A stretch of DNA of 64,000 nucleotides, taken from the NCBI GenBank assembly GCA_030145195.1, contig JAQYVY010000010.1, positions 1 through 64,000 of the forward strand, in the 5' to 3' direction. The position numbers and the translations under genes are program-made. The stretch is from Desulfuromonadales bacterium. Lineage in GTDB: Bacteria > Desulfobacterota > Desulfuromonadia > Desulfuromonadales > BM103. How positions within the stretch are numbered: position 1 is the stretch's first letter; each line of letters starts with the position of its first letter. The notes under the pieces are model-generated. The model searched no databases. It saw only the letters and a program-made list of their open reading frames with translations, and was not told where the DNA came from. Below, one piece after another: positions 24,103 to 34,540 of the stretch.

Positions 24103-25993
24103 AAGCAATGCGTTGTTTATCGTTGATCATCTCCCGCACAGAAGCAACAATCCCGGCCACATCCAGGCCATAACGTTCATGCAGCTCCGCCTGGCTGCCC
24201 TGTTCAATAAACTTATCGGGCAAGCCAATGCGACAGACCGGCACCAACACACCCTGTTCACACAGCATTTCCAAAACCGCAGAGCCGAAACCACCTTGTA
24301 GGGCATTTTCTTCAACAGTCACGACAAAACCAGTTCGCACCGCCTCTGAAACCAGCAGCTCTTCATCCAGTGGTTTCAAAAACACCGGATCAACCACAGC
24401 GAGATCAAACCCTTCTGTCGCCAACTGCTCGGCAGCGAGCATGGCAGTAGCAACCAAGGTGCCGACAGCAAAGATAACGCCGTCCTTGCCATCACGTATT
24501 TTCTCGCCTCGACCGATAGCAACCGCTTTCGGCGCTACCAGTTCCACACCAAGGCCAGCACCGCGTGGATAACGATAAGCAAAGGGTCCGTCGTAATCGA
24601 GAGCTGTGGCCATTGCGTGACGCAACTGGTTTTCATCACGTGGCACCATAAAAATGAGATTAGGGATATGTCGTAAATAAGAAAAGTCAAAAACCCCATG
24701 ATGGGTGGGGCCATCGGCACCAACCAGGCCACTGCGATCGAGGGCAAAAGTCACCGGCAGATGCTGTAAACAGACATCGTGGAGGATATTATCATAAGCC
24801 CGCTGCAAGAAGGTGGAGTAGATAGCGATCACCGGCTTCAGCCCCCGGATCGCCATCCCGGCGGCAAAGGTCACAGCATGCTGCTCGGCAATACCGACAT
24901 CGATAAAGCGCTCGGGGAAACGTTCTTCAAACGCTTTCAGGCCGGTGCCTTCAAGCATGGCCGCAGTAATCGCAATAACCCGTTCATCACGCTCCGCAAG
25001 TTCCACCAGGGTCTGCCCGAAAATACCGGTATAGCTCGGCGGACCGGCCTTGCCTTTCTCAATCTCTCCCGTTTCCGGATTGAAAGGACCGACCCCGTGA
25101 AAGAGATGAGACTTCTCTTCGGCGGGCAAAAACCCCTTGCCTTTTTTGGTCAACACATGCACCAAAACCGGCCCGTCCATATTGGAGATATTCTCCAAAG
25201 TCGGGATCAGTTCATCAAGTTTGTGCCCATCCAGGGGACCAACATAATCAAAATCAAAAGCCTCAAAAAGCATTCCTGGGGTCAAAAAACCCTTAACTGC
25301 CTCTTCGGCCTTCTTTGCCAGGCGGCGCAGATCCTTGCCAATCTTCGGCACACTGTCGAGGAAATTCTCAGTCTCACGTTTCATCCGAACAAAGAAATCA
25401 GAGGTCATCTGACGACTGAAGAAGGACGAGAGCGCACCGACATTCGGCGAGATTGACATCTCGTTGTCGTTGAGAATAACGATCAGATCACGTTTGAGAT
25501 GGCCCGCCTGGTTCAGCGCTTCAAAGGCCATCCCAGCCGTCAGGGAACCATCACCGATCACGGCAACAATTTTTTCCTTGCCGCCCATGGCGTCACGGGC
25601 GGTTGCCATACCGAGAGCGGCCGAGATCGAGGTGCTGGAGTGACCGACGCCAAAAGCATCGTGAGGGCTCTCCGCAGGCTTGGGAAAACCGCTAATACCA
25701 TCGAGTTGCCGCAAGGTATGAAATTGTTCATAACGACCGGTCAACAGTTTATGGGCATAGGCCTGATGACCCACATCCCAGACGATTTTGTCGGTTGGCG
25801 AACTAAAAACTCGATGCAGAGCAATTGTCAGCTCAACAACCCCAAGAGAACTCGCCAGATGTCCGCCGTTTTTCGCCACCGTTGAAACGATGACATCACG
25901 AAGTTCCGCCGCCAGTTGCGGGAGGTCTTCTTCAGGGAGCGCCTTAAGAGCGGCAATAGGATTTTTTTGCTGCAATATACTTCGCATCTTCAT
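24101..25993 (-). CDS. dxs: 1-deoxy-D-xylulose-5-phosphate synthase
   Basis: The product is 630 residues from the ATG at 25993 (MKMRSILQQ), 8 bases after the ispA stop. ATG at 25987 is also possible. This thiamin diphosphate enzyme has [25 protein letters not shown], the cofactor segment [19 protein letters not shown], and the transketolase-type [15 protein letters not shown]. It joins pyruvate and glyceraldehyde-3-phosphate, the first step of the MEP isoprenoid pathway. Its stop lies in a palindromic element. Confidence 0.97.
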   Translation of the reverse strand: MKMRSILQQKNPIAALKALPEEDLPQLAAELRDVIVSTVAKNGGHLASSLGVVELTIALHRVFSSPTDKIVWDVGHQAYAHKLLTGRYEQFHTLRQLDGISGFPKPAESPHDAFGVGHSSTSISAALGMATARDAMGGKEKIVAVIGDGSLTAGMAFEALNQAGHLKRDLIVILNDNEMSISPNVGALSSFFSRQMTSDFFVRMKRETENFLDSVPKIGKDLRRLAKKAEEAVKGFLTPGMLFEAFDFDYVGPLDGHKLDELIPTLENISNMDGPVLVHVLTKKGKGFLPAEEKSHLFHGVGPFNPETGEIEKGKAGPPSYTGIFGQTLVELAERDERVIAITAAMLEGTGLKAFEERFPERFIDVGIAEQHAVTFAAGMAIRGLKPVIAIYSTFLQRAYDNILHDVCLQHLPVTFALDRSGLVGADGPTHHGVFDFSYLRHIPNLIFMVPRDENQLRHAMATALDYDGPFAYRYPRGAGLGVELVAPKAVAIGRGEKIRDGKDGVIFAVGTLVATAMLAAEQLATEGFDLAVVDPVFLKPLDEELLVSEAVRTGFVVTVEENALQGGFGSAVLEMLCEQGVLVPVCRIGLPDKFIEQGSQAELHERYGLDVAGIVASVREMINDKQRIA

Positions 25994-26000
25994 CTTTATC

Positions 26001-26891
26001 TCAGGAGGTACGATTAACAATATAGCGAGCCAATGCCCGCAGAGGCTCTGCCGGATCGCCCAGCGGCGTTAAAGCCTCAATCGCTAGATCACGTAGTTCA
26101 GCGGCCCGGTTGCGGGCTTCAGCCAGACCAAGCAGCGCCGGGTAAGTTGCTTTTCCGCGGGCCTGATCGCTGCCAACATCCTTGCCCAGTTCATCCTGAT
26201 CACCAACGACGTCCAGAATATCATCTGCGATCTGAAAAGCCAAACCGGCAGCCTCACCAAAACGGCTTAATGCCGCATATTGGTCTTCATTTCCGCCACC
26301 AAGCAGAGCACCGACCTGAACCGAAGCCAGAATCAGAGCCCCGGTCTTATGGGTGTGAATGTACTCCAGCGTCGGAAAATCAATCTCCTGACCTTCAGAC
26401 TCCATGTCCACCACTTGTCCACCAACCATCCCATTTGACCCGGCGTACCGAGCGATAATTTCTATCACACGCAACGCCACAGCCGGTGGAATTTCGCGGT
26501 TTGCCTCGGGATCAGCCAGTAACCGGAACGCCTCGGTCAGAAGAGCGTCACCGGCCAGAATGGCCTGAGCTTCGCCGTAAACTTTATGATTGGTCGGCTG
26601 GCCACGACGATAATCATCGTCATCCATAGCGGGAAGGTCGTCATGCACCAGCGAATAAGTATGAAGCATCTCCATGGCACAGGCGGCATGAAGTAGCCGA
26701 CTCACAGTGCCACCCACCGCTTCACCGGCGGCAATCATCAAAACCGGCCGCAGGCGCTTTCCGCCAGCAAAAACCGAGTAACGCATGGCTTGATGAAGAC
26801 TCTGCGGCAACTGGTTTTCTGCCGGAAGATAACGCTCCAAAGCGATATCAACCTGGGCGGCGCGATTAATAATGTATTCCTCAAACTGCAT
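26001..26891 (-). CDS. ispA: Farnesyl/geranylgeranyl diphosphate synthase
   Basis: This 296-residue prenyltransferase has the first Asp-rich motif [14 protein letters not shown] (near 87) and the second DDILDV (near 223), with GGKRLRP at the start for pyrophosphate binding. It condenses IPP with allylic diphosphates. It is placed between xseB and dxs, the usual arrangement. The exact chain length cannot be read with certainty, though the short spacing before the first motif fits FPP synthase. Confidence 0.94.
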   Translation of the reverse strand: MQFEEYIINRAAQVDIALERYLPAENQLPQSLHQAMRYSVFAGGKRLRPVLMIAAGEAVGGTVSRLLHAACAMEMLHTYSLVHDDLPAMDDDDYRRGQPTNHKVYGEAQAILAGDALLTEAFRLLADPEANREIPPAVALRVIEIIARYAGSNGMVGGQVVDMESEGQEIDFPTLEYIHTHKTGALILASVQVGALLGGGNEDQYAALSRFGEAAGLAFQIADDILDVVGDQDELGKDVGSDQARGKATYPALLGLAEARNRAAELRDLAIEALTPLGDPAEPLRALARYIVNRTS

Positions 26892-26905
26892 GGCGATTAC
26901 TTTTC

Positions 26906-27139
26906 TCAGGTTTCGTCAGGCGACAGCGCTTCTGTGTGCAGACGACCATCAGCACTTTTGAGCAAACGTTCAACCTTTGCCTCGACCCGGGTCAACTGCT
27001 TGCGGCACTGGTTGGCACTTTGCACCCCCGTCTCAAAACAATCCAGCGCCTGGTCCAGAGGCAACTGCCCCTCCTCCAGCCGCGAGACTGCATCTTCTAA
27101 GGTTTTAAGCGTCTGCTCGAATGTCGTTTGTTTAGCCAT
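26906..27139 (-). CDS. xseB: Exodeoxyribonuclease VII small subunit
   Basis: The product is 77 residues from the ATG at 27139 (MAKQTTFEQ). It has the typical TLEDAVSRLEEGQLPLDQALDCFETGV and LTRVEAKVERLL. It forms exonuclease VII with XseA, encoded 1 kb upstream on the same strand. An M23 peptidase gene separates the two subunits. Confidence 0.93.
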   Translation of the reverse strand: MAKQTTFEQTLKTLEDAVSRLEEGQLPLDQALDCFETGVQSANQCRKQLTRVEAKVERLLKSADGRLHTEALSPDET

Positions 27140-27258
27140 TTTAGATCCTTTCACAACCCCGGCAAACCGAATTTTCCGACAATTCCTGTTTCACCGTTTC
27201 TATGGTGTAAGACACCATGCACAGGCCACTGTGTCAAGAGTGTTTATTCAGAAGCCCT

Positions 27259-28113
27259 TCATGTTCGAGAGACGCTCAGAGCTTGTATCAAAGCCATGGG
27301 ATCAACCCGTTCACCAAGCAACTTGACCGTCAGGTGAAGATGCGCGCCAGTCGACCGGCCGGTACTCCCAACCTTGCCAACCTCTTGACCTGGCAAAAGT
27401 TCGTCACCAACGTCGGCCGTCACCCGGGAAAGATGTGCATAAAGCGAAAAAAGACCCTCGCCATGATCAACCACCACGGTCCGTCCGGTGTAGAAGAAGT
27501 CGCCGACCAGAATCACGCGGCCGTTGCTGATCGACTTGATCGAGGTTCCCAGTGGACTACGAAAATCGGTGCCACTGTGCGGGGACTTCGGTTTGCCGTT
27601 AAGGAGCCGCCGTTTACCGAAGATACTCGCAATCGGATCATCGACCGGGCGCTGAAAACCAGTCCAGAGCCGCAAACTATGACCGGCGAAGGCATCTTTC
27701 AAAAGGGCGCTTTCGCGTGCAATCCGCTCCAGTAAGGGTTTGCCTTGAGGAGTCACCATCCGTTCCGGCAAAGTCAGTCGTTCCAATGGCCGTTCGAGCC
27801 TGATCACCTGCAATGAGAGCTGTGGTGAGTGGGTTTCGCCTTGATGATCAACCAGGACAGCAGACAAAGGATACTCACCCGGTTCCACATTCAGGCCTAC
27901 TGGCAAAAGAGCGATAGCGCCATCGACATCAGCATAAAGTGCAATCACCCTGTCCCGAAAACGGACCGCCCCGGAAACCAGCGGCTGACCCGTCCAACGG
28001 ACCACGGCGACTTCGCCATTATGGACCTGTGCCGCCTGAAGGGTCAGCTCCCCTCCCCAGACAACTGAGGGGCCAACCAAAGACATGAACAATACAAACC
28101 ACACTCGCATCAT
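27259..28113 (-). CDS. Exported M23 (LytM) metallopeptidase
   Basis: This is a 284-residue protein with a signal peptide (about 1-19). A beta-rich N-terminal part (20-140) is followed by the M23 domain. Zinc ligands are visible in SGTDFRSPLG (the usual H is S-G-T-D, with the preceding His in KSPHSG), the final HLHL, and YAHLSRV. It cuts peptidoglycan cross-links. It starts within the xseA stop region, so it is probably co-translated. 28110 is an equally possible start. Confidence 0.87.
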   Translation of the reverse strand: MMRVWFVLFMSLVGPSVVWGGELTLQAAQVHNGEVAVVRWTGQPLVSGAVRFRDRVIALYADVDGAIALLPVGLNVEPGEYPLSAVLVDHQGETHSPQLSLQVIRLERPLERLTLPERMVTPQGKPLLERIARESALLKDAFAGHSLRLWTGFQRPVDDPIASIFGKRRLLNGKPKSPHSGTDFRSPLGTSIKSISNGRVILVGDFFYTGRTVVVDHGEGLFSLYAHLSRVTADVGDELLPGQEVGKVGSTGRSTGAHLHLTVKLLGERVDPMALIQALSVSRT

Positions 28114-29309
28114 GAATCGACTTGCTCCACCCGCGTCCGCACCTGGTCACGGGCAAAACGCAACCATAACGAATCCCCCGCTTTGAGCTGTTCGGCCTCG
28201 GCCAACAGCTTGCCCTCCTGATCGAGGCTGGCAATAACGTAACCTCGATCCAGCTGCTGCAATGGCGAAAGGGCTTCCAGTCGGCCAGCCGCCAGACCGA
28301 GCTGGTCGCCATATTGCCGTAGCAGGCCTTTGATCGCAAGAGTCAAGCGCCGCTCCTGAGTGGAAATTTCTTCCGGGTAGGTATAGAAATCGCGAACCGT
28401 CCGTTTGAGGCGATTATCCAGACCACGCAAGCGTTCGCTAAAGAGAGAAAGCTCCCGCGACATGCGGGCCTGCAGACGCATAATCAGATGATCAAGATGC
28501 GCTTCCAGTTCCAAGCGACTCTTGGCCACCAGTTCGGCAGCGGCACTCGGCGTCGGTGCGCGCAGATCAGCGACAAAATCAGCAATTGTGAAATCGACTT
28601 CGTGGCCGACAGCAGAAATCACCGGCAGTTTCGAAGCAACAATCGCCCGCGCTACGAGCTCTTCGTTAAAAGCCCACAGGTCTTCCAACGAACCGCCGCC
28701 CCGACCGACAATCAACACATCCAGGTCACCATATCGATTCAGATCCGCAATCGCTGCGGCAATCTCCTCGGCAGCGCCATCACCCTGCACCTTGACCGCA
28801 CGCAGCAACACGCGCACATCAGGAGCGCGGCGCTGAAGGACATTAAGGATGTCGTGAATCGCCGCCCCGGTCGCAGAGGTCACGACCCCGACAGCCATCG
28901 GGAACGACGGCAGAGTTCGCTTGCGCTCAGCGGCGAACAATCCCTCAGCAGACAAGCGCAGTTTAAGAGCCTCAAAGGCTGCCTGCAGGTCACCCTGCCC
29001 GCTTTGGACCAGCGTGTCGGCCACAAATTGCATTTCACCACGAGCCGGATAGATGGTCACGGTACCACTGCATACCACCTGCATGCCGTTACCAGGCGGA
29101 CTATCCAGCAACCGATTCCGGTTGCGAAACATAACCGCCCGCAGCTGTGCACCGGCATCCTTGAGTGTGAAGTACCAATGGCCTGAAGCGGGTGCCGCAA
29201 AATTGGAGATTTCGCCCTCTAGGGTTACGGCGACAAAGTTCGTTTCCACAACCTCCCGAAGCAGTTCAACCAGACCGGAGACCGAGAGCTTACATGCTGT
29301 TTGCTGCAT
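28110..29309 (-). CDS. xseA: Exodeoxyribonuclease VII large subunit
   Basis: This 399-residue protein has an N-terminal OB fold (about 1-100, with VTLEGEISNFAAPASGHWYFTLKD in family position), then GVVTSATGAAIHDIL, DVLIVGRGGGSLEDLWAFNE, and DLRAPTPSAAAELV, all hallmarks of XseA, then a coiled coil. It degrades single-stranded DNA from both ends. It is first in a unit running to dxs and diverges from the ParA-like gene. Confidence 0.96.
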   Translation of the reverse strand: MQQTACKLSVSGLVELLREVVETNFVAVTLEGEISNFAAPASGHWYFTLKDAGAQLRAVMFRNRNRLLDSPPGNGMQVVCSGTVTIYPARGEMQFVADTLVQSGQGDLQAAFEALKLRLSAEGLFAAERKRTLPSFPMAVGVVTSATGAAIHDILNVLQRRAPDVRVLLRAVKVQGDGAAEEIAAAIADLNRYGDLDVLIVGRGGGSLEDLWAFNEELVARAIVASKLPVISAVGHEVDFTIADFVADLRAPTPSAAAELVAKSRLELEAHLDHLIMRLQARMSRELSLFSERLRGLDNRLKRTVRDFYTYPEEISTQERRLTLAIKGLLRQYGDQLGLAAGRLEALSPLQQLDRGYVIASLDQEGKLLAEAEQLKAGDSLWLRFARDQVRTRVEQVDS

Positions 29310-29342
29310 TTAAGAGAACACCCTATATCTTGTGGTTTCCAT

Positions 29343-29371
29343 TTGACTTTTACCGAATTTAACCCTATATA
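29343..29371 (+). promoter_or_regulatory. Promoter of the ParA-like gene
   Basis: TTGACT (29343-29348), 17-base spacer, TATATA (29366-29371). The ATG at 29402 lies 30 bases downstream. Confidence 0.6.
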
Positions 29372-29401
29372 TTGAAACAATCTAGCCCATGGGGAAATGT
29401 T

Positions 29402-30802
29402 ATGTCAGTACCATACGTTGTTACTATTTCAAGTGAGAAGGGGGGCGTCGGTAAGACCACCCTGGCCACCAATCTGGCCATCTACCTGAAGGCCCAGCAC
29501 GAGGATCTTCCGGTCACCCTCTTAAGCTTCGATAATCACTTTTCTGTAGATCAGATGTTCCGCATCAACAAGCAAAGGTCGCAAGGAGATGTCACGGGCC
29601 TGTTCACCGGTGCCGAGGCAGACGATCTGGTAGAAACCGGGCAATATGGCGTCCAATTCATCTCCTCAAGTAGCCAGTTGCACGTCCTGCGGCGTGAGCT
29701 TGAAGACCCGTCCCTGCTGGCATGTTCATTGGCGAACTCGCAGCTTGGCGGCATCCTGATTATCGACACGCGTCCAGATCTTGACATTTACACTCAGAAC
29801 GCTCTTTTTGCCGCCGACCGGGTCATCGTCCCGGTCAAAGATGCGCCGTCCCTGGAAAACTGTCGCCATCTCTATGATTTCTTCGATAGCCACGGACTCT
29901 CCCGTCGCGCTTTGCGCATTCTGCCCTGCCTGGTAGACGCCCGCATCCATTACGATGGCCCGTTCCGAGACACCTACCAACTGCTAAAGGCTTATGCCAT
30001 CAACCGTGGCTATCGCTGTCTGGAAGGGTATATTGCCAAGAGCCCCAAGGTCGAATCGCTTAACACCAACCCCGAAGGGAGAATATACCCTATTCTTACC
30101 CACGGCCGCCACACTGAAGTCCATGTGCAAATGTCCCACGTTGCGCGTCAGGTTTATTTGCACACACTGGAAACACAACCGCTACGACTCGACGAAGCTC
30201 GGTTGCAGACCAATCGTGATCAGGAAAGGCACCAAAGCGCCTTTGAAGCAAGGATACAGGAATTAAAACAGAACTGTCTGGTCTGTGATCGGCCACTGGT
30301 CAAGGCAGACGGGATTGAGCCTGCCGGGTATTTCGCCCAGAGCTCCGACCATAAAATCACCGGATTTGTGGAAGAAGACTGTTTTACCAGCCTGATTTTC
30401 CGTTACTTCTACGGCGCAAAACGGACGATAGAAGCGCATGACCCGATCCAGGATTTGTTTCGCGAATCCGCGCAGCGCTCCTACTTCCTGTTGCAGCGGG
30501 CACCGAACACCCGCAACTTTTACCAGCAGAAGCTCTCGTTTTATCGTTTTGACGACAAGGGTCTGGAGGTCTCACACAAAACCATTGAACTCCAGGAATT
30601 TGAGAAACGTTTGTTAAACAAAGAGCGGTCCGACCTCTTCCCATTACTGGAACGAACTCTCTTTGATGAGCAAGGACGACTTGGCGACTCTTTCCTGCTT
30701 TTTCGCAAAGTCAGCTCGGACCTACCCGAAGAGATCCTTTACGACCAGAACTACGAGCATTTTTCTGCGATCATGGCCAAAATCACCAGTCAACTGCCCT
30801 GA
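29402..30802 (+). CDS. ParA/MinD-like ATPase with an unassigned C-terminal half
   Basis: The product is 466 residues from the ATG at 29402 (MSVPYVVTIS). The deviant Walker A is SEKGGVGKTTLATN at 10-23. Walker B-like residues are ILIIDTRPDLD near 117-127, and the ParA-type contact region is VIVPVKDAPSLENC. From about residue 275 on, a 190-residue region with CLVCDRPL, many aromatic residues (FRYFYGAKRT, SYFLLQRAP) and acidic stretches matches no domain I know. It is monocistronic with its own promoter. No parB or partition site is near, so a chromosome partition role is doubtful; a positioning ATPase is possible. Confidence 0.82.
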   Translation: MSVPYVVTISSEKGGVGKTTLATNLAIYLKAQHEDLPVTLLSFDNHFSVDQMFRINKQRSQGDVTGLFTGAEADDLVETGQYGVQFISSSSQLHVLRRELEDPSLLACSLANSQLGGILIIDTRPDLDIYTQNALFAADRVIVPVKDAPSLENCRHLYDFFDSHGLSRRALRILPCLVDARIHYDGPFRDTYQLLKAYAINRGYRCLEGYIAKSPKVESLNTNPEGRIYPILTHGRHTEVHVQMSHVARQVYLHTLETQPLRLDEARLQTNRDQERHQSAFEARIQELKQNCLVCDRPLVKADGIEPAGYFAQSSDHKITGFVEEDCFTSLIFRYFYGAKRTIEAHDPIQDLFRESAQRSYFLLQRAPNTRNFYQQKLSFYRFDDKGLEVSHKTIELQEFEKRLLNKERSDLFPLLERTLFDEQGRLGDSFLLFRKVSSDLPEEILYDQNYEHFSAIMAKITSQLP

Positions 30803-30822
30803 TTAAACCCAAAAGCCCGCAG

Positions 30823-31995
30823 TTACTCACGAACCTGACTGAAGGCCATTCTCTTCAAGAGCACCGAAACAGGTACAACCTCCACTCCCCTCGCCGCCAA
30901 GCCAGGCAGTTCACGCCGCAACGCCTCAAAGGTTTGCGGGTAAGGATGACAAATCCCAATCGCCATTCCTTGTTGATGGGCCTTCTTCACAAGCAATTCG
31001 ATCTGACGGGAAATCGCCTCTATCTCGGCCACATTATCGAGGAAGACGTCACGTGACAAGGTCGGCACCCCATTGCGCTGAGCAACCTCTGTGACCCGAC
31101 TGTTCCCGGTCGTCAAGCTGTCGATAAAGAACAGTCCTTTTTCCCGGGAACGTTCCATGACAGCACCCAACGCCCTGGCATCTTCAGTAAAGCGCGACCC
31201 CATATGGTTGTTGATTCCGACAACGTGGGGGATAAGGTCCAGAAATGCGTCGAACCGGCGTTTAATTTCCGTATCGCTATAGCGAACAAACAGAGCTGCT
31301 TTGCCCGGATTGACGTCCGGATAACCCTGCGGCTCCATCGGCACATGCAGCATGACTTCCCGACCACCCGCATATCCCATCTCCGCAACAGCGACAGCCT
31401 GAGCTTCATCAGGCAGGACAGAAAAAGTCACTGGCTGAGTCAATGCAAGCAGAACTTGGGCCTGATAGGTCCCCCGACCAAGATCATCCATTATAATAGC
31501 GACTTGTGGCCCTGCTGGCGGCGGTGGTTCTTGGCTGAGGAAATAAATAGTCGCCTTTTCCTGACCTGCCTGTTTCACCGTCATCAATGCATTCTCCACC
31601 GAAACGGTCACGGTGTAGGCGTCAGAGAGCTTTAGCAATCGCATCGCCAGGTCATCGATCAAAGCAGAGGGCGGCAGTCCACCCTTGACGGTGTAGTGTA
31701 CAGACGTTGCTTTGGGCTCACGTTGCACCTCACGCGAGTCAAGCTTGAGCATCGCCAGGAAGGCTTCGACTTCAACAAGCATCGATTCGGTATGATCAAC
31801 CGGGGGAGCAACCACCGGTGGCGCGACCACGGGAGGTAATTGAACGAGAGCAGGTTGTTCTTCCTGGCGAGCGATCAGCACCAGGCAGACAACGACAAGA
31901 GCCGCCAGAGACATCAGGCAGAGTCGATATTTATACTTTTGAAAAAAACCAGGGCGCCGCTTGTGTGAGCGGCGCCGCTTTTTCTGTTTCGCCAT
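30823..31995 (-). CDS. Divergent polysaccharide deacetylase family protein
   Basis: This is a 390-residue protein with a very basic start (KQKKRRRSHKRRPG), one helix (29-43), a Pro/Val-rich linker and the YibQ/DUF610-type catalytic fold. Motifs are VAIIMDDLGRG (catalytic Asp region), LHVPMEPQGYP, GINNHMGSRFT (metal His) and ICHPYPQT. It is anchored at the inner membrane and acts outside, possibly on peptidoglycan-linked glycans. It is the last gene of the ftsE-ftsX-envC-ctpA group, in the order often found near cell-separation genes. Confidence 0.88.
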   Translation of the reverse strand: MAKQKKRRRSHKRRPGFFQKYKYRLCLMSLAALVVVCLVLIARQEEQPALVQLPPVVAPPVVAPPVDHTESMLVEVEAFLAMLKLDSREVQREPKATSVHYTVKGGLPPSALIDDLAMRLLKLSDAYTVTVSVENALMTVKQAGQEKATIYFLSQEPPPPAGPQVAIIMDDLGRGTYQAQVLLALTQPVTFSVLPDEAQAVAVAEMGYAGGREVMLHVPMEPQGYPDVNPGKAALFVRYSDTEIKRRFDAFLDLIPHVVGINNHMGSRFTEDARALGAVMERSREKGLFFIDSLTTGNSRVTEVAQRNGVPTLSRDVFLDNVAEIEAISRQIELLVKKAHQQGMAIGICHPYPQTFEALRRELPGLAARGVEVVPVSVLLKRMAFSQVRE

Positions 31996-32038
31996 AAAGT
32001 TGTAGGAGGGCCGACCCCTCTAAATGTTTTAAGCCGGG

Positions 32039-33349
32039 TTAGGCGGCTTGAGTAGAGTCTATGCCTTGAAAAATCATCCAGCCCTTGAGCAAATCAAGAG
32101 CGCGCATCAGTTGGAAATCGCTGCTGGTCTCCTCATCAAGGTGAACCGGAGCATCGGCCGGAGGCTCTGACTCTTTACCCTCCGTGCCAAAATGATTCTT
32201 CAAATCCTTTTCACGGAAATGGTTGCGTTCATCAACCGCTCGGACTTCTGAAGGCAATACCTCGATATCGGGAACAATACCCTTAGCCTGAATAGAAGTT
32301 CCATTCGGGGTGTAATACTTCGCCGTGGTCAGACGCAGGCCCGATTCGTCCGTTAAGGGAATGATTGTCTGAACCGACCCCTTGCCAAAGCTCCTGGTGC
32401 CCATAACCACGGCACGACCATGATCCTGAAGGGCACCAGCAACGATCTCGGAAGCACTGGCGCTACCGCCATTGATCAAGACAACGATCGGATAATTCGG
32501 CTCAGTACCACCTTGACTGGCAGAAAATTCCATCTGAGCATCATCTTCACGTCCCTGGGTATAGACAATCAAGCCGCTATCAATAAAGAGATCCGTGACA
32601 TCAACGGCCTGGTCGAGCAGCCCGCCAGGATTGTTGCGCAAATCCAGAACCAAACCTTTTAGAGCGCCATCATTTTCACGCCGCAAAGCTTCCAGAGCCT
32701 TGCCCAGATCATCGGCGGAATGTTCTTGAAACTGGGTCAGACGGGCATAACCAAAACCCTCTTCAAGAATTCTCGACTTGACACTTTTCACCTTGATGAT
32801 TTCACGCTCTAGAATGAATGGCTGTGGCTTATCAAAAGCGTCACGCATAATTGTGATCGTGACCTCGCTGCCAGGCTCACCGCGCATCAGACGCACCGCC
32901 TCCATAATCTCCATGTCTTTGGTGTACTCATCTTCAATCTTGAGGATAAAATCACCCGACTGAAGACCAGCTCTGGAGGCGGGAGTATCCTCAATCGGCG
33001 CAACAATCGTCAAAACATCATCGCGCAACGAAATTTCGATCCCCAGACCGCCGAACTCGCCACGGGTATCGACCTTCATTTCTTTATAAATCTCCGGCGA
33101 CATAAAGCCTGAATGCGGGTCAAGTGAAGCCAGCATGCCGTCGATAGCGCCATAAATCAGATCTTTAGTCGGAACTTCTTCGACATAACTACGACGTATG
33201 ATCGTCAACACATCGGTGAAGAGCTGCAGCTCCTCGTAGTCTGATGCCGCCCCGGCAACAGGGACCTGAATGCGGCCGAAAGAAATCACGCTGAACATCA
33301 GGATAACGATCAGGGCCATCAGAATCGCTGACGACTTACGTTTAGACAT
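32039..33349 (-). CDS. ctpA: C-terminal processing peptidase, family S41
   Basis: The product is 436 residues from the ATG at 33349 (MSKRKSS), preferred to 33367 because the signal anchor then follows. A PDZ domain covers about 95-170 (GGLGIEISLRDD). The S41 core has LDLRNNPGGLLDQAV, the nucleophile Ser in NGGSASASEIVAGAL, and the Lys in GTRSFGKGSVQTI. It trims periplasmic proteins from their C-terminus. It lies directly downstream of envC. Confidence 0.93.
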   Translation of the reverse strand: MSKRKSSAILMALIVILMFSVISFGRIQVPVAGAASDYEELQLFTDVLTIIRRSYVEEVPTKDLIYGAIDGMLASLDPHSGFMSPEIYKEMKVDTRGEFGGLGIEISLRDDVLTIVAPIEDTPASRAGLQSGDFILKIEDEYTKDMEIMEAVRLMRGEPGSEVTITIMRDAFDKPQPFILEREIIKVKSVKSRILEEGFGYARLTQFQEHSADDLGKALEALRRENDGALKGLVLDLRNNPGGLLDQAVDVTDLFIDSGLIVYTQGREDDAQMEFSASQGGTEPNYPIVVLINGGSASASEIVAGALQDHGRAVVMGTRSFGKGSVQTIIPLTDESGLRLTTAKYYTPNGTSIQAKGIVPDIEVLPSEVRAVDERNHFREKDLKNHFGTEGKESEPPADAPVHLDEETSSDFQLMRALDLLKGWMIFQGIDSTQAA

Positions 33350-33367
33350 ATGAACCTCCAGAGGCAT

Positions 33368-34540
33368 TCAACGCGGCTTCAGCCAGGGTTTTGGATCAAG
33401 GGGCTTGCCACCGTGCCGAATCTCGAAATAGATGGAATCCCGGTTTTCAGAACCGGAGTAGGCAATGGTCTCACCGCTCGCGACCATATCACCGACCTGT
33501 TTGGTAAATTGATTCATGTGGGCATAAAGGGAATAGTCTTTTCCACCATGGTCGACAATGAGCAACTTACCATAACCACGGAGACTGTTCGCATAAAGGA
33601 CTTTACCTGGCGCAACAACCTTAACCGAGGTACCGACGGCCGCTTCAATCTCAATCCCGTGACTCTCGATCAGAGTTCCCAAATCCCCATGACGACTCTT
33701 GCCGAAAGTGACCATGATTTTGCCAGAGACCGGCCACGGCAGACGACCTTTTTCAGCAGAAAGCCCCACTAGAGTTTCAGTATAGGTTTGCGTCTGTTCC
33801 GTTTCAAGTTTTTTGACCAAAGTATTAAGCCGCAAAGCTTTGGCTCTCAACTGCTGCAGCATTCCCTCCATGAGGGTTTCGTCGCGATGCAGCGCAGCCA
33901 TGAGGTTCTTTTTGCTTTTTTGGGCCGTTTTCAACGTCTCCTGCTCCCGGAGACGACGCTTGACCAGCGACGACTGTTTTTTTTGCAGCTGTTCAATTTC
34001 GACTACGGCAGCCTCATGCTCAACCGCCTGCTGACGATACTGGGTGAGCAGTTCGCGGTCGTGACGAACCATCCGCGTCAGGAAAGCATACTTCTCGGCA
34101 ATTTCGCGGGGTGTTTCCGCCTCAGAAAGCAACGCCCTGATCAGGCCGACTTCACCGGACTTATAAAGCACAACCAGTCGCTGACTCACCTGGGCTTCGG
34201 TCTGCTGCTGCTGCTGTTCAAGCTCGTGCAGTGCCTGACGTTGCTTTTTCAACTGATCTGACAATTTTGACATTTGCCGGCTACTGGTACGGGTCAGCTT
34301 TTCGATTCGCCGCGTCTCGGAATCAAGACGGGCTAACTCATCGGCCAAGGCTCCCGACGCAACGCGTTTGCTGCGTAAGCCCTTGAGCGTCTCGTCGATC
34401 TGACTTTGAATTTCAGTCAGTCGATCACGGCTCTGATCAAGTTCCTCACCAGAAGCACCAACGGCAAGAGTCGCCATCAACAAGCAACCAAGCAAAAACC
34501 GACAGAGCATATGCGCAAGCTTGCTCGGCCGGGACTTCAT
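33368..34540 (-). CDS. envC: EnvC-like murein hydrolase activator (coiled coil plus M23 domain)
   Basis: This is a 390-residue protein. A signal sequence (about 12-29) is followed by long coiled coils (34-240) and a C-terminal LytM domain. That domain reads SHGIEIEAAVGTSVKVVAPG and YAHMNQFTKQVGD, and has IRHGGKPLDPKPWL at the end. EnvC proteins recruit amidases through FtsEX and often lack zinc ligands; here the first His-x3-Asp ligand is not intact (HGIEI), which supports an activator. It overlaps the ftsX stop (ATGA). Confidence 0.9.
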   Translation of the reverse strand: MKSRPSKLAHMLCRFLLGCLLMATLAVGASGEELDQSRDRLTEIQSQIDETLKGLRSKRVASGALADELARLDSETRRIEKLTRTSSRQMSKLSDQLKKQRQALHELEQQQQQTEAQVSQRLVVLYKSGEVGLIRALLSEAETPREIAEKYAFLTRMVRHDRELLTQYRQQAVEHEAAVVEIEQLQKKQSSLVKRRLREQETLKTAQKSKKNLMAALHRDETLMEGMLQQLRAKALRLNTLVKKLETEQTQTYTETLVGLSAEKGRLPWPVSGKIMVTFGKSRHGDLGTLIESHGIEIEAAVGTSVKVVAPGKVLYANSLRGYGKLLIVDHGGKDYSLYAHMNQFTKQVGDMVASGETIAYSGSENRDSIYFEIRHGGKPLDPKPWLKPR

